From contig NZ_BMMB01000003.1 of assembly GCF_014645615.1 (NCBI RefSeq), positions 248,001 through 312,000 of the forward strand: a stretch of DNA of 64,000 bases, read 5' to 3'. The stretch comes from Paenibacillus hunanensis. GTDB lineage: Bacteria > Bacillota > Bacilli > Paenibacillales > Paenibacillaceae. The notes beneath the pieces are model-generated. The model had not been told where the DNA came from, ran no database searches, and saw nothing but the letters and a program-made list of their open reading frames with translations. Both the position numbers and the translations under genes were made by a program. Every line of letters starts with the position of its first letter. Positions within the stretch are counted from its first letter, which is position 1. This document shows, in pieces, positions 34,400 through 44,910 of this stretch.

Positions 34400-36016
34400 G
34401 CCATCCTTGCCCCCAAGCTGCTCCTGCTTGAATTGACTTGGCTGTATGCCGGTTGCCCTTTTGAACACCTGACTAAAATAGCGTGCATCCGCATATCCAA
34501 CCCGGGCGGCCACCTCGTATGTTTTCAGATCGGTATTGAGCAGTAGCTTTTTCGCCTGCTCCATCCGAATGCGTGTTAAAAACTCCAGAAAGCTTTCCTC
34601 GTTTTCCTCCTTGAACAGGGTACAGAAATAATTTTTATTAATGAAAAAGCGACGTGAAATCTCCTCTAGTGTCACTGTGCAATAATGCTCGCTGGCATAG
34701 CGTTTAATCTGTGAAATTAACTGACGCGCCGTTTTCGATTTAGTTTGCTCGGACGATTGGTTCATATGATACGTGATCAGCTCATATAGACGATGCTTCA
34801 TCTGTTCCAGATCAAGCTCCTGCATACTGGAACGAATCTGTGCGAGTAGCATGAGTGTATGCTCATCCTTTTGCTCGGATTCCAGGCGCTGGAGTAATCG
34901 CGTAATATTCGTCTGTAGTTCATTGATCGTCATCTGCTCCAGCTGGCTATTTTCTAATAGCTGGTCCAGCTTATCGATTAATGACATCTGGCTATGCAGC
35001 GCTCCGGTAGTGAGCATCATATGCAGCCATTCGTGTACTTCTTCCCATGCCGCCGCATGAGGATATACGGCTGCTGGCCCTGCCAGCTCATCATAAAAGG
35101 CAATCGTATCCCGATCCCCTAGACGTAGTTGCTTCACTGCATGTCTTGCCTCCTGATACGCGCTTTCCATCGCAATAATACGCTTTTTCCGCGCGCTGAT
35201 CCCCAGCTTCACGCTTACGCGCAAATACGAGGATAACGCTACCTGTATCTTTTTCAGCATATGCTGTAGGGTCAGGCGATCCTTCTCCGCAGGCTGAAAA
35301 AATAGAAATTCATGATACCCATTCAGATTGCGGAAAATATCTGTCTGCTCATCATAGACAGCCATACTTTCTCTTACGATATTGCGCACGGCAAAATAAA
35401 ACGAGCCCTTATCACTTTGATAGCGACTGACAATGCTAGAATTCACATCCAGCAGCTTGATCATCACGATATGATAAGCTTCCTCGGGTACTGTAATTTT
35501 CAGCTGTTCCGCTTCAACGATAATCTCATTTTCATTCCGTGTGTGCGTATTCAGTAGATGGCTGATCCATTCATCCTGCATCAGCTGTAAGCCCTGATAT
35601 AACGCGACCTGCTGCTCACGATGCTGATATCGGGATTGCGATTCCTGTAGCAATTCTACCTCCAGCCGACTGAGCAGATGCAGGAGCTCTGCCTCATTGA
35701 CTGGCTTGAGCAAATAATCGGTCACCTGTAGTAAAAAGGCAGCCCGTGAGTATTCATAATCGCCATAGCCACTCAGCACCACAACCTTCGCATGACTCGG
35801 CGATTGCTTGAGCCACGTCAAAAACTGCAATCCATCCATATGCGGCATCCGAATATCGGTTAAAATCACATCCGGTTGCTGCTGCTCCACGATCTGACAG
35901 GCTTCCTCGCCATTGTAGGCGTGACCGACAATCTCCCATCCATATTGCGCCCAATCAAGGCATTGCTCCAGCTGTCTGTGTATGGTCACTTCATCATCAA
36001 CAATTAATACCTTCAT
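34367..36016 (-). CDS. YesN-type response regulator with AraC DNA-binding domain
   Basis: 549 residues. Receiver domain (1-120) with acidic pocket VDDE and phospho-acceptor D54 (LTDIRMP), a long middle region, and a C-terminal AraC double helix-turn-helix (~440-540: LEEISRRFFINKNYFCTLF; YEVAARVGYADARYFSQVF). Partner of the histidine kinase that overlaps it by 4 bases upstream. It most likely activates the binding-protein gene 114 bases downstream and the GH-A gene. The C-terminus has been altered by a 19-bp tandem duplication; without it the protein would continue for about 21 more residues. Confidence 0.92.
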   Translation of the reverse strand: MKVLIVDDEVTIHRQLEQCLDWAQYGWEIVGHAYNGEEACQIVEQQQPDVILTDIRMPHMDGLQFLTWLKQSPSHAKVVVLSGYGDYEYSRAAFLLQVTDYLLKPVNEAELLHLLSRLEVELLQESQSRYQHREQQVALYQGLQLMQDEWISHLLNTHTRNENEIIVEAEQLKITVPEEAYHIVMIKLLDVNSSIVSRYQSDKGSFYFAVRNIVRESMAVYDEQTDIFRNLNGYHEFLFFQPAEKDRLTLQHMLKKIQVALSSYLRVSVKLGISARKKRIIAMESAYQEARHAVKQLRLGDRDTIAFYDELAGPAAVYPHAAAWEEVHEWLHMMLTTGALHSQMSLIDKLDQLLENSQLEQMTINELQTNITRLLQRLESEQKDEHTLMLLAQIRSSMQELDLEQMKHRLYELITYHMNQSSEQTKSKTARQLISQIKRYASEHYCTVTLEEISRRFFINKNYFCTLFKEENEESFLEFLTRIRMEQAKKLLLNTDLKTYEVAARVGYADARYFSQVFKRATGIQPSQFKQEQLGGKDGEVLNNFRSVE

Positions 36017-37713
36017 GCCTGATCAACCTCCTTCAATGGTAGTCTGAATGTGAGTAGTGTACCTGTATTCGGCTTACTGCTAATCTCAATTCCATAGCTA
36101 GTCCCACAGATTAGCTTGATTCTCGTCTGAATATTAAGCAGCCCGATCGAAGCACCTGTCGCCTGTGAGAAAATCTCATCGTGATTGAGCGAATGCCGTA
36201 GCTTCTGTAGCGCATCCTCATCAATACCTACGCCATTATCAAGCACATGGAAAGTGAGGGTGCGCTGCTCCCAATCGGCTGAGGCGCTAATTCGCATCAG
36301 TTTTTTCCCGTGTAGTAATGGTAGTAGTCCATGCTCGACTGCGTTCTCAACGACAGGTTGCAGGATGAGCTTGGGAATCCACAGATTACGAATCGACGGC
36401 TCCAGATGAATCGAGATTTTGATACCATCTGGCAGACGCTTGTTGATGATTAGCATATAATTGCGCACATGGGAGATTTCATCCTTGACCTGCACCCATT
36501 CGCGATTGATATCGATATTGTAACGATACATATTGCTTAACGACTGGCATATAAAACGCATTTCCGGCACCTGATTCACCATCGCAATATTCGAGATCAA
36601 TTGTAAGGTATTGAATAGAAAATGAGGTGAGATCTGCGATTGTAGTGCCTTGATCTGAGACTCTTGATTTTTGAGCTGTAGCTTTAATTCATGATCGACA
36701 TGCTGCTCAATACGATGAGCCATTTCGTTGAATTGCTTACCGAGAAAAGCGATCTCGTCCGTTGTGGACAGACGTACCCGCACATTGTATTTGCCACGCC
36801 GAATATCATTCATTTTGCTGCATAGCTCGATAATCGGTCGGGTAAGATTATGACTCAACCAGGTCGCTAAAATAATGCTTAGCAGCACCGAGAAGGCGAT
36901 AATCCCAATCGCAAAGCTACGGAAAAATAGCAAATGCGGGGCAATATTGAATTCATAGCGCAGCTGATTGCCACCCGTTGGCAGATCAATCTGAATCGTT
37001 TCGGAATAGTCAGCGGAGGGCTTGGTTTGTGCCGTACGATAGATCAGCTCATGCTGAGGGCTCCAGATTGTAATTTGCCCATTTTCAAAAATATTGTAAC
37101 GCTCCACTAGCTCAGCAAATGGCTTTTCATCCATATCAATGACGAGTACCGCGAATGGGCGACCGATCATTTTAATCGGATATAAATAACGCAAAATGGG
37201 CTGTCCGTAGATGCTGTCCTGATGAATCGTAAAGGTAGGCTTTTGATAAGGTGCCTGTAAGGGAGCGATTGTCTCCTTGTTATATTGCTGATTCAGCCGT
37301 AAGTAGTAGTAAGGGAAAAAGTCAGCATACACATGACCATCAAAATCGAGAATGTACATGCCCTTAATGTCCTTTTCCTCCAGACGACTATACGTATTCA
37401 AATAAAACTCCTTCAACTGAAAGGTCACATCATAATTCGGCGTCTCACCGGGATGCTCCTGTACGCTCTTATACAGCTTATGCACCATCGTATAATTGGT
37501 ATAAATTTGATACGATGTTTCCTGCATCTCATTCATATATTGCTGGATTTGTAGCTGTAAATCCTCCGAGATTCGGGTTTGTGCAAACAGACGATTTTGT
37601 TCGATATTTTGAGATACCTGCCATAAAATGACGATCGATGTGAGTAATAATGGACAGATCGTCGTGAGTAGCATAGCCAGTGCGATTTTTGTGCGTATCC
37701 TTCTCGTCTTCAT
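36013..37713 (-). CDS. YesM-type sensor histidine kinase
   Basis: 566 residues: transmembrane helix (~10-32), extracellular Cache-type sensor (~35-258), second helix (~262-285), HAMP (~287-340), His_kinase domain with phospho-acceptor H364 in SPHFLFNTL, and HATPase_c with VVENAVEHG and DNGVGI (~465-495). GGGTGAAG precedes the ATG. The stop overlaps the response regulator start by 4 bases. Such pairs in Paenibacillus sense extracellular oligosaccharides and switch on the neighbouring ABC importer and hydrolases. Confidence 0.93.
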   Translation of the reverse strand: MKTRRIRTKIALAMLLTTICPLLLTSIVILWQVSQNIEQNRLFAQTRISEDLQLQIQQYMNEMQETSYQIYTNYTMVHKLYKSVQEHPGETPNYDVTFQLKEFYLNTYSRLEEKDIKGMYILDFDGHVYADFFPYYYLRLNQQYNKETIAPLQAPYQKPTFTIHQDSIYGQPILRYLYPIKMIGRPFAVLVIDMDEKPFAELVERYNIFENGQITIWSPQHELIYRTAQTKPSADYSETIQIDLPTGGNQLRYEFNIAPHLLFFRSFAIGIIAFSVLLSIILATWLSHNLTRPIIELCSKMNDIRRGKYNVRVRLSTTDEIAFLGKQFNEMAHRIEQHVDHELKLQLKNQESQIKALQSQISPHFLFNTLQLISNIAMVNQVPEMRFICQSLSNMYRYNIDINREWVQVKDEISHVRNYMLIINKRLPDGIKISIHLEPSIRNLWIPKLILQPVVENAVEHGLLPLLHGKKLMRISASADWEQRTLTFHVLDNGVGIDEDALQKLRHSLNHDEIFSQATGASIGLLNIQTRIKLICGTSYGIEISSKPNTGTLLTFRLPLKEVDQA

Positions 37714-37864
37714 TTCGCTTCACCCGCTCGTTCGAATTGTACAGCCAGAATGTATAATGTATTCCTACGGGAAATGGATGCACCCGTATACGCTGTGCAT
37801 CCATCCCTGTACTATTCAATTTGCTCGCTTTATAGCTTTATATCGGTGCAAAGCAAGCTGTAAT

Positions 37865-40063
37865 TTATTGATTTTCAGATGGATACGTATCGCCAGTCAC
37901 ACTGCTAGCGACTGGTGCAGGTGTTACAAATGGGGCAGCGATCTGAATCAGATCGATATTAGGTACATAGCCATCGGCATTGCCAAACTTGATCGTATTG
38001 GCGCCAGCCTTTAGCTGTACATCGAATGTCGTCGTCTGGAAGCTACTCCAGCTACGTGTATTGTGGAAATAACGCGACTGCGTTTGATCACCATTAACTG
38101 TAATGTTCGCAAGACGATCCACCACATTCGTATTGTACTGGTGATTACCTTCCACCTCAGCATTCGCAAAGGTTACCACCATACGATACGTACCTGCTGT
38201 CGGTACATTGATATTATTGAATTGAAGCGTATTATTGGTACCGCTACCAATCCAGCCTACATATTGTCCACCGGATGCACTGGACGAGCTTTCCACTTTT
38301 GCCGTACCGGATAAGGTATTATCACTTGCTTCAGCTTGATAGGAGCTCACATCGCCTGTGCCCTGGGACACATTTAGATAATCCAGCACGGTGGAGCCTG
38401 AATTGCCACTTGCATGGCTATAGCCAATACGGTTAATTCCTGCCTGCAAGTACACAGTCAGACTTTCCGTGTTCCATGTCGCTGTAGGCAGTAGCGATAC
38501 GGTCGTTAAGTCTTCTCCATTTACCGTAATATCCGCCTGATTACTGCCTGTTGCAGCATAACGAAGATCCAGATTGTAATAGCCATCCGTAGGCACCTGA
38601 ACAACATATTGCGTCGAAGCTTGCTGTGATCCTGGAAGTGTTACATAACCTGTACCGGAATAACCCGTGCGATTACCATAATCTACGGTTGCTGCACCAT
38701 CTACTTTAGCATATTCCGCTTCGTAGCGACCCGCATTGTTCACGGTTGACTGGCTTGTATCCGGTGTAATGATAAGCTGATAAGCAGACTTTGCCTTCAA
38801 GTTACTCAGCGGTACATTAATCTGCCCATTAGAGATATTATAGTCGCCTTCCTGCACGACATAAGGGCCACTCGAAGGTGAGGTTCCTGTGCTGTCCACA
38901 CCCCATACCGTTGCGTGTACACGCTGACCGTACGTATTGGCGGACAGACCCTTTACAGCAATATTGGTGCTGTACGTATCGTCAGGATAGGAGCCACCGA
39001 ACAGCACGCGTACTTGCTTTTTCGCGTCATCGACTGTAGCCAGACCCTGGAACGAGCCTGTTGTTGCTGTTGGTGTGGTCGCTACGGTATGTCCGGTCAT
39101 TTCGCCATACCATTTGTACAGCCACCAGCCGCCGGTCGGCTTGTTATTTTGCGTGACCAGATCATTCAATGTGCCTGCGGCTGACCAGTACGCGAGCATA
39201 CCGTTGACCTTGCTATTTTCCAGACGGGTTACCCACTGAACAAGCTCACCTGGTATTCCCAGATCAGATGGGCGTGCATATTCATTGATCGCAATCGGAA
39301 GCTTGCTAATACCCAGCTTCTGCTCTACGCCTCTATAATGATTGTAGTGATTGTACCAGTCAGTGAAGAAATCATTGTTCAGCTCATGCCAGATGATCTC
39401 GTCTGGTACTACATTGTTCTGCTGGGCAAAGTTCATGAAGTCTTCCATAAACTTAGCGTTATAGACAGACGTTGTCGGGCCACCAATGCGAGCATTAGGA
39501 TCAAGAGATCTGATGCGCTGGTAAGCAGTTTTCCAGTCAGCGAAAAATTTCTTTTGTGCATCACTTCCTGTTTGGAATAAACCCTGGTACCAGATGCCGT
39601 CAGGCTCATTGAAAGGAACATATACAAATTTGGAATGGTTCGGATCAGCAACTACTTTAGGTACCATCGTATCAATTTTGGATAAGTAATCGTCCATTCC
39701 CAGATTTTCATAAGGCCAGTTTTTATAAATATCCTGCATATAGATCTGAATTTCCTTACCGCCAGCTTCAACAAATTCTGGAGCAACTTTTAACGCGTCT
39801 CCATTGGGATGCTGTAAACCATCGGGAGCCTTTTGCGCGATCGCCTGCGGGCTTAGCGGTGCCAGCATATTGAGATTGGGCACGCCAGGGCTACCGATCC
39901 CGTACAGAAAACCAGAAGCGCCGTGCTTAATATCCCCCGTGTTTTGCGAAACGTCGACTGTAAGCTGCTCCGCTGCTGCCTGAGCTGGTGTGATCGGTCC
40001 GAGTATAGAGGCAACCAGACCAACCGTAAGTAAACCGATACCCCATGTTTTTCTTTTTCCCAT
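37865..40063 (-). CDS. secreted clan GH-A glycoside hydrolase (GH39-like) with two CBM35/CBM6 domains
   Basis: 732 residues. Signal peptide (~1-29, TPAQA|AAEQ). TIM-barrel catalytic domain (~40-330) with acid/base E153 in FNEPD and nucleophile E261 in INEYA, the clan GH-A pattern; a C-terminal beta-sandwich (~335-435) as in GH39. Two carbohydrate-binding modules follow: ~446-572 (starting YEAEYAKVDGA) and ~576-716 (starting YQAEASDNTLSG), both of the CBM35/CBM6 beta-jelly-roll kind. The exact GH family and substrate (xylan, arabinan or an exopolysaccharide) cannot be fixed by eye. It supplies sugars for the importer at 30917-34252. Single gene upstream of the YesM/YesN pair. Confidence 0.85.
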   Translation of the reverse strand: MGKRKTWGIGLLTVGLVASILGPITPAQAAAEQLTVDVSQNTGDIKHGASGFLYGIGSPGVPNLNMLAPLSPQAIAQKAPDGLQHPNGDALKVAPEFVEAGGKEIQIYMQDIYKNWPYENLGMDDYLSKIDTMVPKVVADPNHSKFVYVPFNEPDGIWYQGLFQTGSDAQKKFFADWKTAYQRIRSLDPNARIGGPTTSVYNAKFMEDFMNFAQQNNVVPDEIIWHELNNDFFTDWYNHYNHYRGVEQKLGISKLPIAINEYARPSDLGIPGELVQWVTRLENSKVNGMLAYWSAAGTLNDLVTQNNKPTGGWWLYKWYGEMTGHTVATTPTATTGSFQGLATVDDAKKQVRVLFGGSYPDDTYSTNIAVKGLSANTYGQRVHATVWGVDSTGTSPSSGPYVVQEGDYNISNGQINVPLSNLKAKSAYQLIITPDTSQSTVNNAGRYEAEYAKVDGAATVDYGNRTGYSGTGYVTLPGSQQASTQYVVQVPTDGYYNLDLRYAATGSNQADITVNGEDLTTVSLLPTATWNTESLTVYLQAGINRIGYSHASGNSGSTVLDYLNVSQGTGDVSSYQAEASDNTLSGTAKVESSSSASGGQYVGWIGSGTNNTLQFNNINVPTAGTYRMVVTFANAEVEGNHQYNTNVVDRLANITVNGDQTQSRYFHNTRSWSSFQTTTFDVQLKAGANTIKFGNADGYVPNIDLIQIAAPFVTPAPVASSVTGDTYPSENQ

Positions 40064-40284
40064 GTGTAAGCTCCTTTAACATAGAATGGTGAAACGGGAC
40101 GGTATCTCCAATATCCCGAAACAGAAAGCGATTACAATCTGCTTCACAGCTAATTTATCAACTGTAGAATCAAATGGGTAGGGGAGAAAATTTGGGACGA
40201 TGTTGTATATATTCAGAATTTGAACAATCGTGTCGATGTATCAGTGAACGATCACAGGATGTGAATATCTAACCTAGTTCATAA

Positions 40285-40325
40285 CAAAAAGACAATGAAG
40301 TGCGCCCACTGCACACGTCATTGTC
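40285..40325 (-). terminator. terminator of the sulfur locus aminotransferase gene
   Basis: GACAATGA (40291-40298) pairs with TCATTGTC (40318-40325), with an inner GTGC/GCAC stem, and TTTTTG follows on the minus strand. The remainder of 40064-40357 holds no gene. Confidence 0.8.
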
Positions 40326-40357
40326 CATCATTTTCGTATTCTACTCACTACCTCTGG

Positions 40358-41608
40358 CTACACTCGATTATGATATTCCAGCGTATTCAGCTGTACCGCC
40401 TCCTGCTCGGCTACATAATCTGTATAAGCTCGCGCTAACCGCGCAATGCCCTTCTCGATTTGCTCTGAATTACAATAGCTAAAGCACAGACGTAGCTGAT
40501 GTCCCACATCGCGCTGCGGATAGAAGCTACGTCCATCCACAATACTCACGCCATACGTGAATGCGCGTTGTTGTAGCTCAGTCGTATCGATCACTTCGCG
40601 AAAGCTAATCCAGAGGAAAAAGCCTCCCTCTGGCAGCACATAGCGAACTGCATCGCCCAAATGACGATCAATCGCTGCTGCCATCACATCGCGTTGCTGA
40701 CGATAATGCGTGCGCAGCCGCTCCAGATGTTCATTCATATCGATATTTTGAAGAAGAGCTGCGACAATCTCCTGTGTAAACACTCCTGTACTTCCGCCTA
40801 GCATCAGAATACGTAGCCGCTGGATAAGCTCTGGATGGGCAATCATCCAGCCAAGACGCAGACCGGGCGCAATAATTTTCGAAAAGGTATTCAAATAAAT
40901 GACGCGCTCCGGCGCTAAGGAATACAGCGTGGGCCACGGCTGACCTGTAAAATTCAGCTCCCCATATGCATCATCCTCTAGCACATAAAAGTGATATTCA
41001 CGTGCCAGCTCTATTAATCGATGACGCTTAGCAACCGATAACGTGACTCCACCCGGATTATGATAGGTAGGCATCGTGTATAGCAGCTTCGGCAGTGGAC
41101 GCTCTGTAGCGCGCGCCTCTTGTAGCGCCTGCTCCAGTAGCTCCACATTCAGACCATCCGCTTCCAGTGGAAAGGCTCGAATCACCGCACCAGACAATCG
41201 AAAAGCCTGTAATGCACTGAAAAAGGTAGGCGCTTCCGTCCATACCTCATCCTCTGGCTCTAACAATAGCTGGGCGGCCAGTGACAATCCCTGTGTAGCG
41301 CCATACGTAACGAGCACATGAGCCGAATCTACATCCAATCCATTATGATGTGCACGCTGCTCGATCCATTTCACAATATCATCCGGGCCGGGTGCGCCTG
41401 AATATTGCAATGCTTCTCTGCCATGCGTACGAATCGCTTCACCAGCAGCCTGCTCCAGCGTTGCCAGCGGAAATAACTCTGGCGCTGCAAAGCCAAATGA
41501 TAAATGCACATGATCCTCATCTGTTACCGTTGTACTGCCAATCGAGGGCGTACGCGGAATATGACGTGATAATCGCGTGAGATCAGGCGAATGAGAGGCT
41601 TGTTTCAT
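40358..41608 (-). CDS. PLP-dependent aminotransferase (MocR/2-aminoadipate aminotransferase type)
   Basis: 416 residues, fold type I. The PLP lysine is in TFSKIIAPGLRLGW (~K233), with Asp/Tyr of the cofactor site in LEDDAYGEL (~205). There is no N-terminal GntR DNA-binding domain, so it is an enzyme, not a MocR regulator. AAAGGTGG lies before the ATG. Last gene of a long minus-strand run with the M20 deacylase and the sulfur genes, 168 bases after the deacylase; it may recycle the amino acid carbon skeleton or be independent. Substrate not predictable. Confidence 0.9.
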   Translation of the reverse strand: MKQASHSPDLTRLSRHIPRTPSIGSTTVTDEDHVHLSFGFAAPELFPLATLEQAAGEAIRTHGREALQYSGAPGPDDIVKWIEQRAHHNGLDVDSAHVLVTYGATQGLSLAAQLLLEPEDEVWTEAPTFFSALQAFRLSGAVIRAFPLEADGLNVELLEQALQEARATERPLPKLLYTMPTYHNPGGVTLSVAKRHRLIELAREYHFYVLEDDAYGELNFTGQPWPTLYSLAPERVIYLNTFSKIIAPGLRLGWMIAHPELIQRLRILMLGGSTGVFTQEIVAALLQNIDMNEHLERLRTHYRQQRDVMAAAIDRHLGDAVRYVLPEGGFFLWISFREVIDTTELQQRAFTYGVSIVDGRSFYPQRDVGHQLRLCFSYCNSEQIEKGIARLARAYTDYVAEQEAVQLNTLEYHNRV

Positions 41609-41776
41609 CGTTACACACCACCTTTCGTCTCGTTAAAGAATCGCATGGTCTGACTTGCAGGCAACAGCAATAGACACACCGTAAAATGAAAAACGATGCA
41701 CAAAATATAAAGCGCCTCTTGCGATCCCTCGAATCTACCCTTTCTACCTAAAAGATCCTGCTCGCCAGATTCACCC

Positions 41777-42952
41777 TTATCCGCTCGTCTGCTCAGCAGC
41801 CACCCTTGCACCAGCCAGATGCTTTAGCGCATGATGGGCAATACTTGCCAGCACAGTCGCCGTTGGCGCGAGTGCGCGTTCATCGATATCAAATGCCGGA
41901 TGATGCCACTCCTGCGGCCCGGACGTTCCTACGAATATAAACACACCCGGACGATGCTGCTGGTAAAAGGCAAAGTCCTCACTTGCTGGCGATACGTTTG
42001 GAATGATCGCCTGTAAGCCAGCCGCAGCAACAGCCTCCTGTACTACAGGAATCCACTCTGCCGTATTATCTACCGGAGGTGGCCCATCGATCCATTGAAT
42101 CGCTACCTCAACACCAAAAGCCGCGCCTACACCATAGATCACCTGCTCAAACTGTTGTCGCACCTTCTGACGTACACCATCCTGAAATGTGCGAATCGTC
42201 CCTTGAAAATGTGCCAGCTCCGGAATGACATTCCATGTATGCCCACTATTCAAGCGCGTCACGCTAATGACTGCGCTATCCTGCGCACTCACATTGCGAC
42301 TCACAATCGACTGCAATGCTGTAATCATATGGGACGCTGCCACAATCGGATCGATGCCTGCATCCGGTACTGCTGCATGGCTACCGCGTCCTCGCACCTC
42401 TACACGAAAGCCATCTGCCGCTGCCATTAGCGGGCCTTCTCGCACTCCAATTTCACCGACAGCCAGATCAGGCTTGTTATGCAATCCGAACACTGCCTCC
42501 ACACTATCCAGTACACCTGCTTGAATCAATTGCTGGGCACCGGTCGCCTTTTCCTCTGAAGGCTGGAAAATCAATCGGACACGCCCTTGCAGGGTTGTCT
42601 CCTCACGCTTGAGTAGATAGGCAGCTCCTAGCAGCGATGCTGCATGAAAATCATGCCCGCATGCATGCATTCGCCCCTGCACACTGGAAGCGAACGGTAG
42701 TCCCGTTTCTTCCTGTACAGGCAGAGCATCGATATCGCCACGCAGGGCAACAAGCGGGCCTTCGCCGCTACCAATCTCAGCAACTACACCTGTCGTTACA
42801 CCGGGCAGCTCCAATAGACGAATCTCTGCCGCCAGTAGCTGACTGCGCAGATACGAGGTTGTTTCCACCTCATCACCAGATAACTCTGGATATCGATGCA
42901 GGTGACGTCTAACCTCGATAAGACGCTCCTGCAATGCTTCGCTTCCAATCAT
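41777..42952 (-). CDS. M20-family amidohydrolase (N-acyl amino acid deacylase, YtnL/SndB-like)
   Basis: 391 residues. Metal-binding MHACGHDFHA (~96-105), catalytic Glu in FQPSEEK (~129-135), and SPASEDFAFYQQ (~348) are the M20D amidohydrolase landmarks; a dimerisation lid lies in between (~185-295). Family members with this context remove the acetyl or other acyl group from N-acyl-cysteine derivatives made during sulfur-compound breakdown (B. subtilis SndB, YtnL). GAAAGGAGG precedes the ATG. Follows the LLM monooxygenase gene by 57 bases. Confidence 0.9.
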   Translation of the reverse strand: MIGSEALQERLIEVRRHLHRYPELSGDEVETTSYLRSQLLAAEIRLLELPGVTTGVVAEIGSGEGPLVALRGDIDALPVQEETGLPFASSVQGRMHACGHDFHAASLLGAAYLLKREETTLQGRVRLIFQPSEEKATGAQQLIQAGVLDSVEAVFGLHNKPDLAVGEIGVREGPLMAAADGFRVEVRGRGSHAAVPDAGIDPIVAASHMITALQSIVSRNVSAQDSAVISVTRLNSGHTWNVIPELAHFQGTIRTFQDGVRQKVRQQFEQVIYGVGAAFGVEVAIQWIDGPPPVDNTAEWIPVVQEAVAAAGLQAIIPNVSPASEDFAFYQQHRPGVFIFVGTSGPQEWHHPAFDIDERALAPTATVLASIAHHALKHLAGARVAAEQTSG

Positions 42953-43009
42953 AAGCAGCCTCCTTTCGCAATTAAAGCTATACCGCCATCTACCATAATT
43001 CTTTCGCTA

Positions 43010-44074
43010 TCAACTGACTGATCCCGAAGATACCGCGGGCACGCTTGCCCATGCTTCTTCGTTGTGCTCATTCTCGACAAATGCCTGCTGTAACAGCTCA
43101 AATGAGCGCACGCGCTGCTCAAAGCTTCGAATTACCGTATGCACAACTAGCTCCTTCACACCAAAACGCTGGCGAATATCGAATAGCTGCGCGTACACTG
43201 AAGCTGGCGAACCTTTAACCACCTTCGCCTCCTTCACTTCAATGCGAAATGGCTCGTTCGACTGGCGTCCGAATTCCTCTGCCTGCTCAACGGTTGCAAC
43301 CGTTAGTACACGTCCACTGTTCAGATGAATTTTGACGGATAGATTCTCACCAGCAAGCTCATTCGCCTGTTCATTCGTGTCCGCTACGATAACAGATAAC
43401 GCCAGAATCGCATGCGGTTGTGCTAGTTCAGGTGACGGTACGAATGATTGACGATACGTCTCGATCGCTTCCAAGGCAATATTCTCATCCCCATTAATGA
43501 ATAGAGAAAATACATACGGCAAGCCCTGCTGTGCTGCTAGCTCGGCACTATCACGACTGGCACCAAGCAAAAATAATGGTGCAGGCTGTGCAGGCTGCGG
43601 ACTCACATGAATGCCTGCCAGCGGATGATCTTCCGACACTTCATTGCGCAGGAAGCGACGCGTTTCCTCCAGCTTGTCGGTGAGTGAGCGTGCATCTCCC
43701 TGCTCGCCCTGTAATGCACGAGTTGAACGAGGCAGACCACCAGGGGCACGACCAATACCAAGCTCTACCCGGCCAGGTGCTAGTGAAGCGAGTACATTGA
43801 AGTTCTCTGCAACTTTATACGGGCTATAATGCTGTAGCATCACGCCACCGGAGCCGATGGTCAGCTTGCTTGTATGGGCTAGCAGATGTGAGATCAACAC
43901 TTCCGGTGATGATCCCGATACATGAGCCGAATCATGATGCTCGGATACCCAGAAGCGCTGATAACCGAGACGCTCTGCGAGCTGAGCTAACTGCAAGGTG
44001 CGCTGAAATGATTGCTCTGCTGTCTCCCCTTCATAAATCGGAGTTTGATCCAATATGCCAACAGGTATAGTCAT
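43010..44074 (-). CDS. ytmO: LLM-class flavin-dependent oxidoreductase (YtmO-like)
   Basis: 354 residues of the bacterial luciferase-like fold, group 1 (LDQTPIYEG, FWVSEHHDS ~46-54, IGSGGVMLQHYSPYKVAE ~78-95, ELGIGRAPGG ~108-117). Start at ATG 44074 since GGAGG is 7 bases upstream; an earlier ATG (44092) is on top of that site. Needs reduced FMN from a separate reductase; none is seen in the locus. Position after a TcyLMN-type importer is that of ytmO in the B. subtilis ytmI operon, where it is thought to act on organosulfur substrates. Confidence 0.85.
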   Translation of the reverse strand: MTIPVGILDQTPIYEGETAEQSFQRTLQLAQLAERLGYQRFWVSEHHDSAHVSGSSPEVLISHLLAHTSKLTIGSGGVMLQHYSPYKVAENFNVLASLAPGRVELGIGRAPGGLPRSTRALQGEQGDARSLTDKLEETRRFLRNEVSEDHPLAGIHVSPQPAQPAPLFLLGASRDSAELAAQQGLPYVFSLFINGDENIALEAIETYRQSFVPSPELAQPHAILALSVIVADTNEQANELAGENLSVKIHLNSGRVLTVATVEQAEEFGRQSNEPFRIEVKEAKVVKGSPASVYAQLFDIRQRFGVKELVVHTVIRSFEQRVRSFELLQQAFVENEHNEEAWASVPAVSSGSVS

Positions 44075-44157
44075 ACCCAAGCCTCCATTCATTTTGGTTA
44101 GGATAAATCGCTACTATAGTAAGTGATCGCTTGCTATCCGATCACAACATTCCTAGA

Positions 44158-44910
44158 TCAGATCGAATAATTCGCTTCCGGTGTAATTCGGCGTAGAAAT
44201 TGACGGGTACGTTCTTCACGCGGACGCTGGAAAATATCATCCGGTGTGCCCTGCTCGATGATTGCGCCCCCATCCATGAATACAACGCGACTTGCCACAT
44301 CCCGAGCGAAGCCCATTTCATGGGTGACGATAATCATCGTAATGCCTTCCTCTGCAATACGGCGAATAACCTCCAGCACCTCACCAACCAGCTCTGGATC
44401 AAGCGCAGAGGTCGGTTCGTCAAACAGGATTACCTCGGGATTAAGCGCCAGTGCACGCGCAATGCCGACGCGCTGCTGCTGACCGCCAGATAGCTGGCTC
44501 GGATAATAATGCAGACGATCACCCAGACCGACCTTTTCCAGCATCTCTATACCGATCTCCGCTGCCGTATCGCGAGGCACACCGCGTACAATGGTAAGTC
44601 CCTCCATCACATTTTCCAGTGCTGTTTTATGCTTGAACAGATTGTATTGCTGGAACACCATCGCTGTACGCTGGCGCAGTCGATGAATCTCACTTCTGCC
44701 CGGGTGCTTTCCCTCCAGCTTTTGATTGCCAATTTGAATGACACCTTGATCCGGGCGTTCTAAATAATTGATGCAGCGTAGCAATGTCGTTTTGCCCGAG
44801 CCGCTTGGGCCGAGAATAACGACCACCTCACCCTTTTGCACGGTCAGATTGATACCACCGAGCACCTGCTGCTTGCCAAATGACTTACGGATACCTTCCA
44901 GTTGAATCAT
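44158..44910 (-). CDS. tcyN: amino-acid-type ABC transporter ATPase (TcyN-like)
   Basis: 250 residues. Walker [10 protein letters not shown] (~34-42), signature LSGGQQQR (~141), Walker [14 protein letters not shown] (~161) and switch His VTHE. Best fits the polar amino-acid (GlnQ/TcyN) branch. Overlaps the permease gene upstream by 4 bases, forming a tight three-gene block. Predicted import of cystine or related sulfur amino acids is from gene order (two permeases, one ATPase, LLM oxidase), not from residues. Confidence 0.87.
   Translation of the reverse strand: MIQLEGIRKSFGKQQVLGGINLTVQKGEVVVILGPSGSGKTTLLRCINYLERPDQGVIQIGNQKLEGKHPGRSEIHRLRQRTAMVFQQYNLFKHKTALENVMEGLTIVRGVPRDTAAEIGIEMLEKVGLGDRLHYYPSQLSGGQQQRVGIARALALNPEVILFDEPTSALDPELVGEVLEVIRRIAEEGITMIIVTHEMGFARDVASRVVFMDGGAIIEQGTPDDIFQRPREERTRQFLRRITPEANYSI

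Noticed and set aside
41611..41811. 66-residue minus-strand ORF between the deacylase and aminotransferase genes
   Set aside because: Overlaps the deacylase 3' end, has no good RBS and contains the aminotransferase RBS; no family resemblance.
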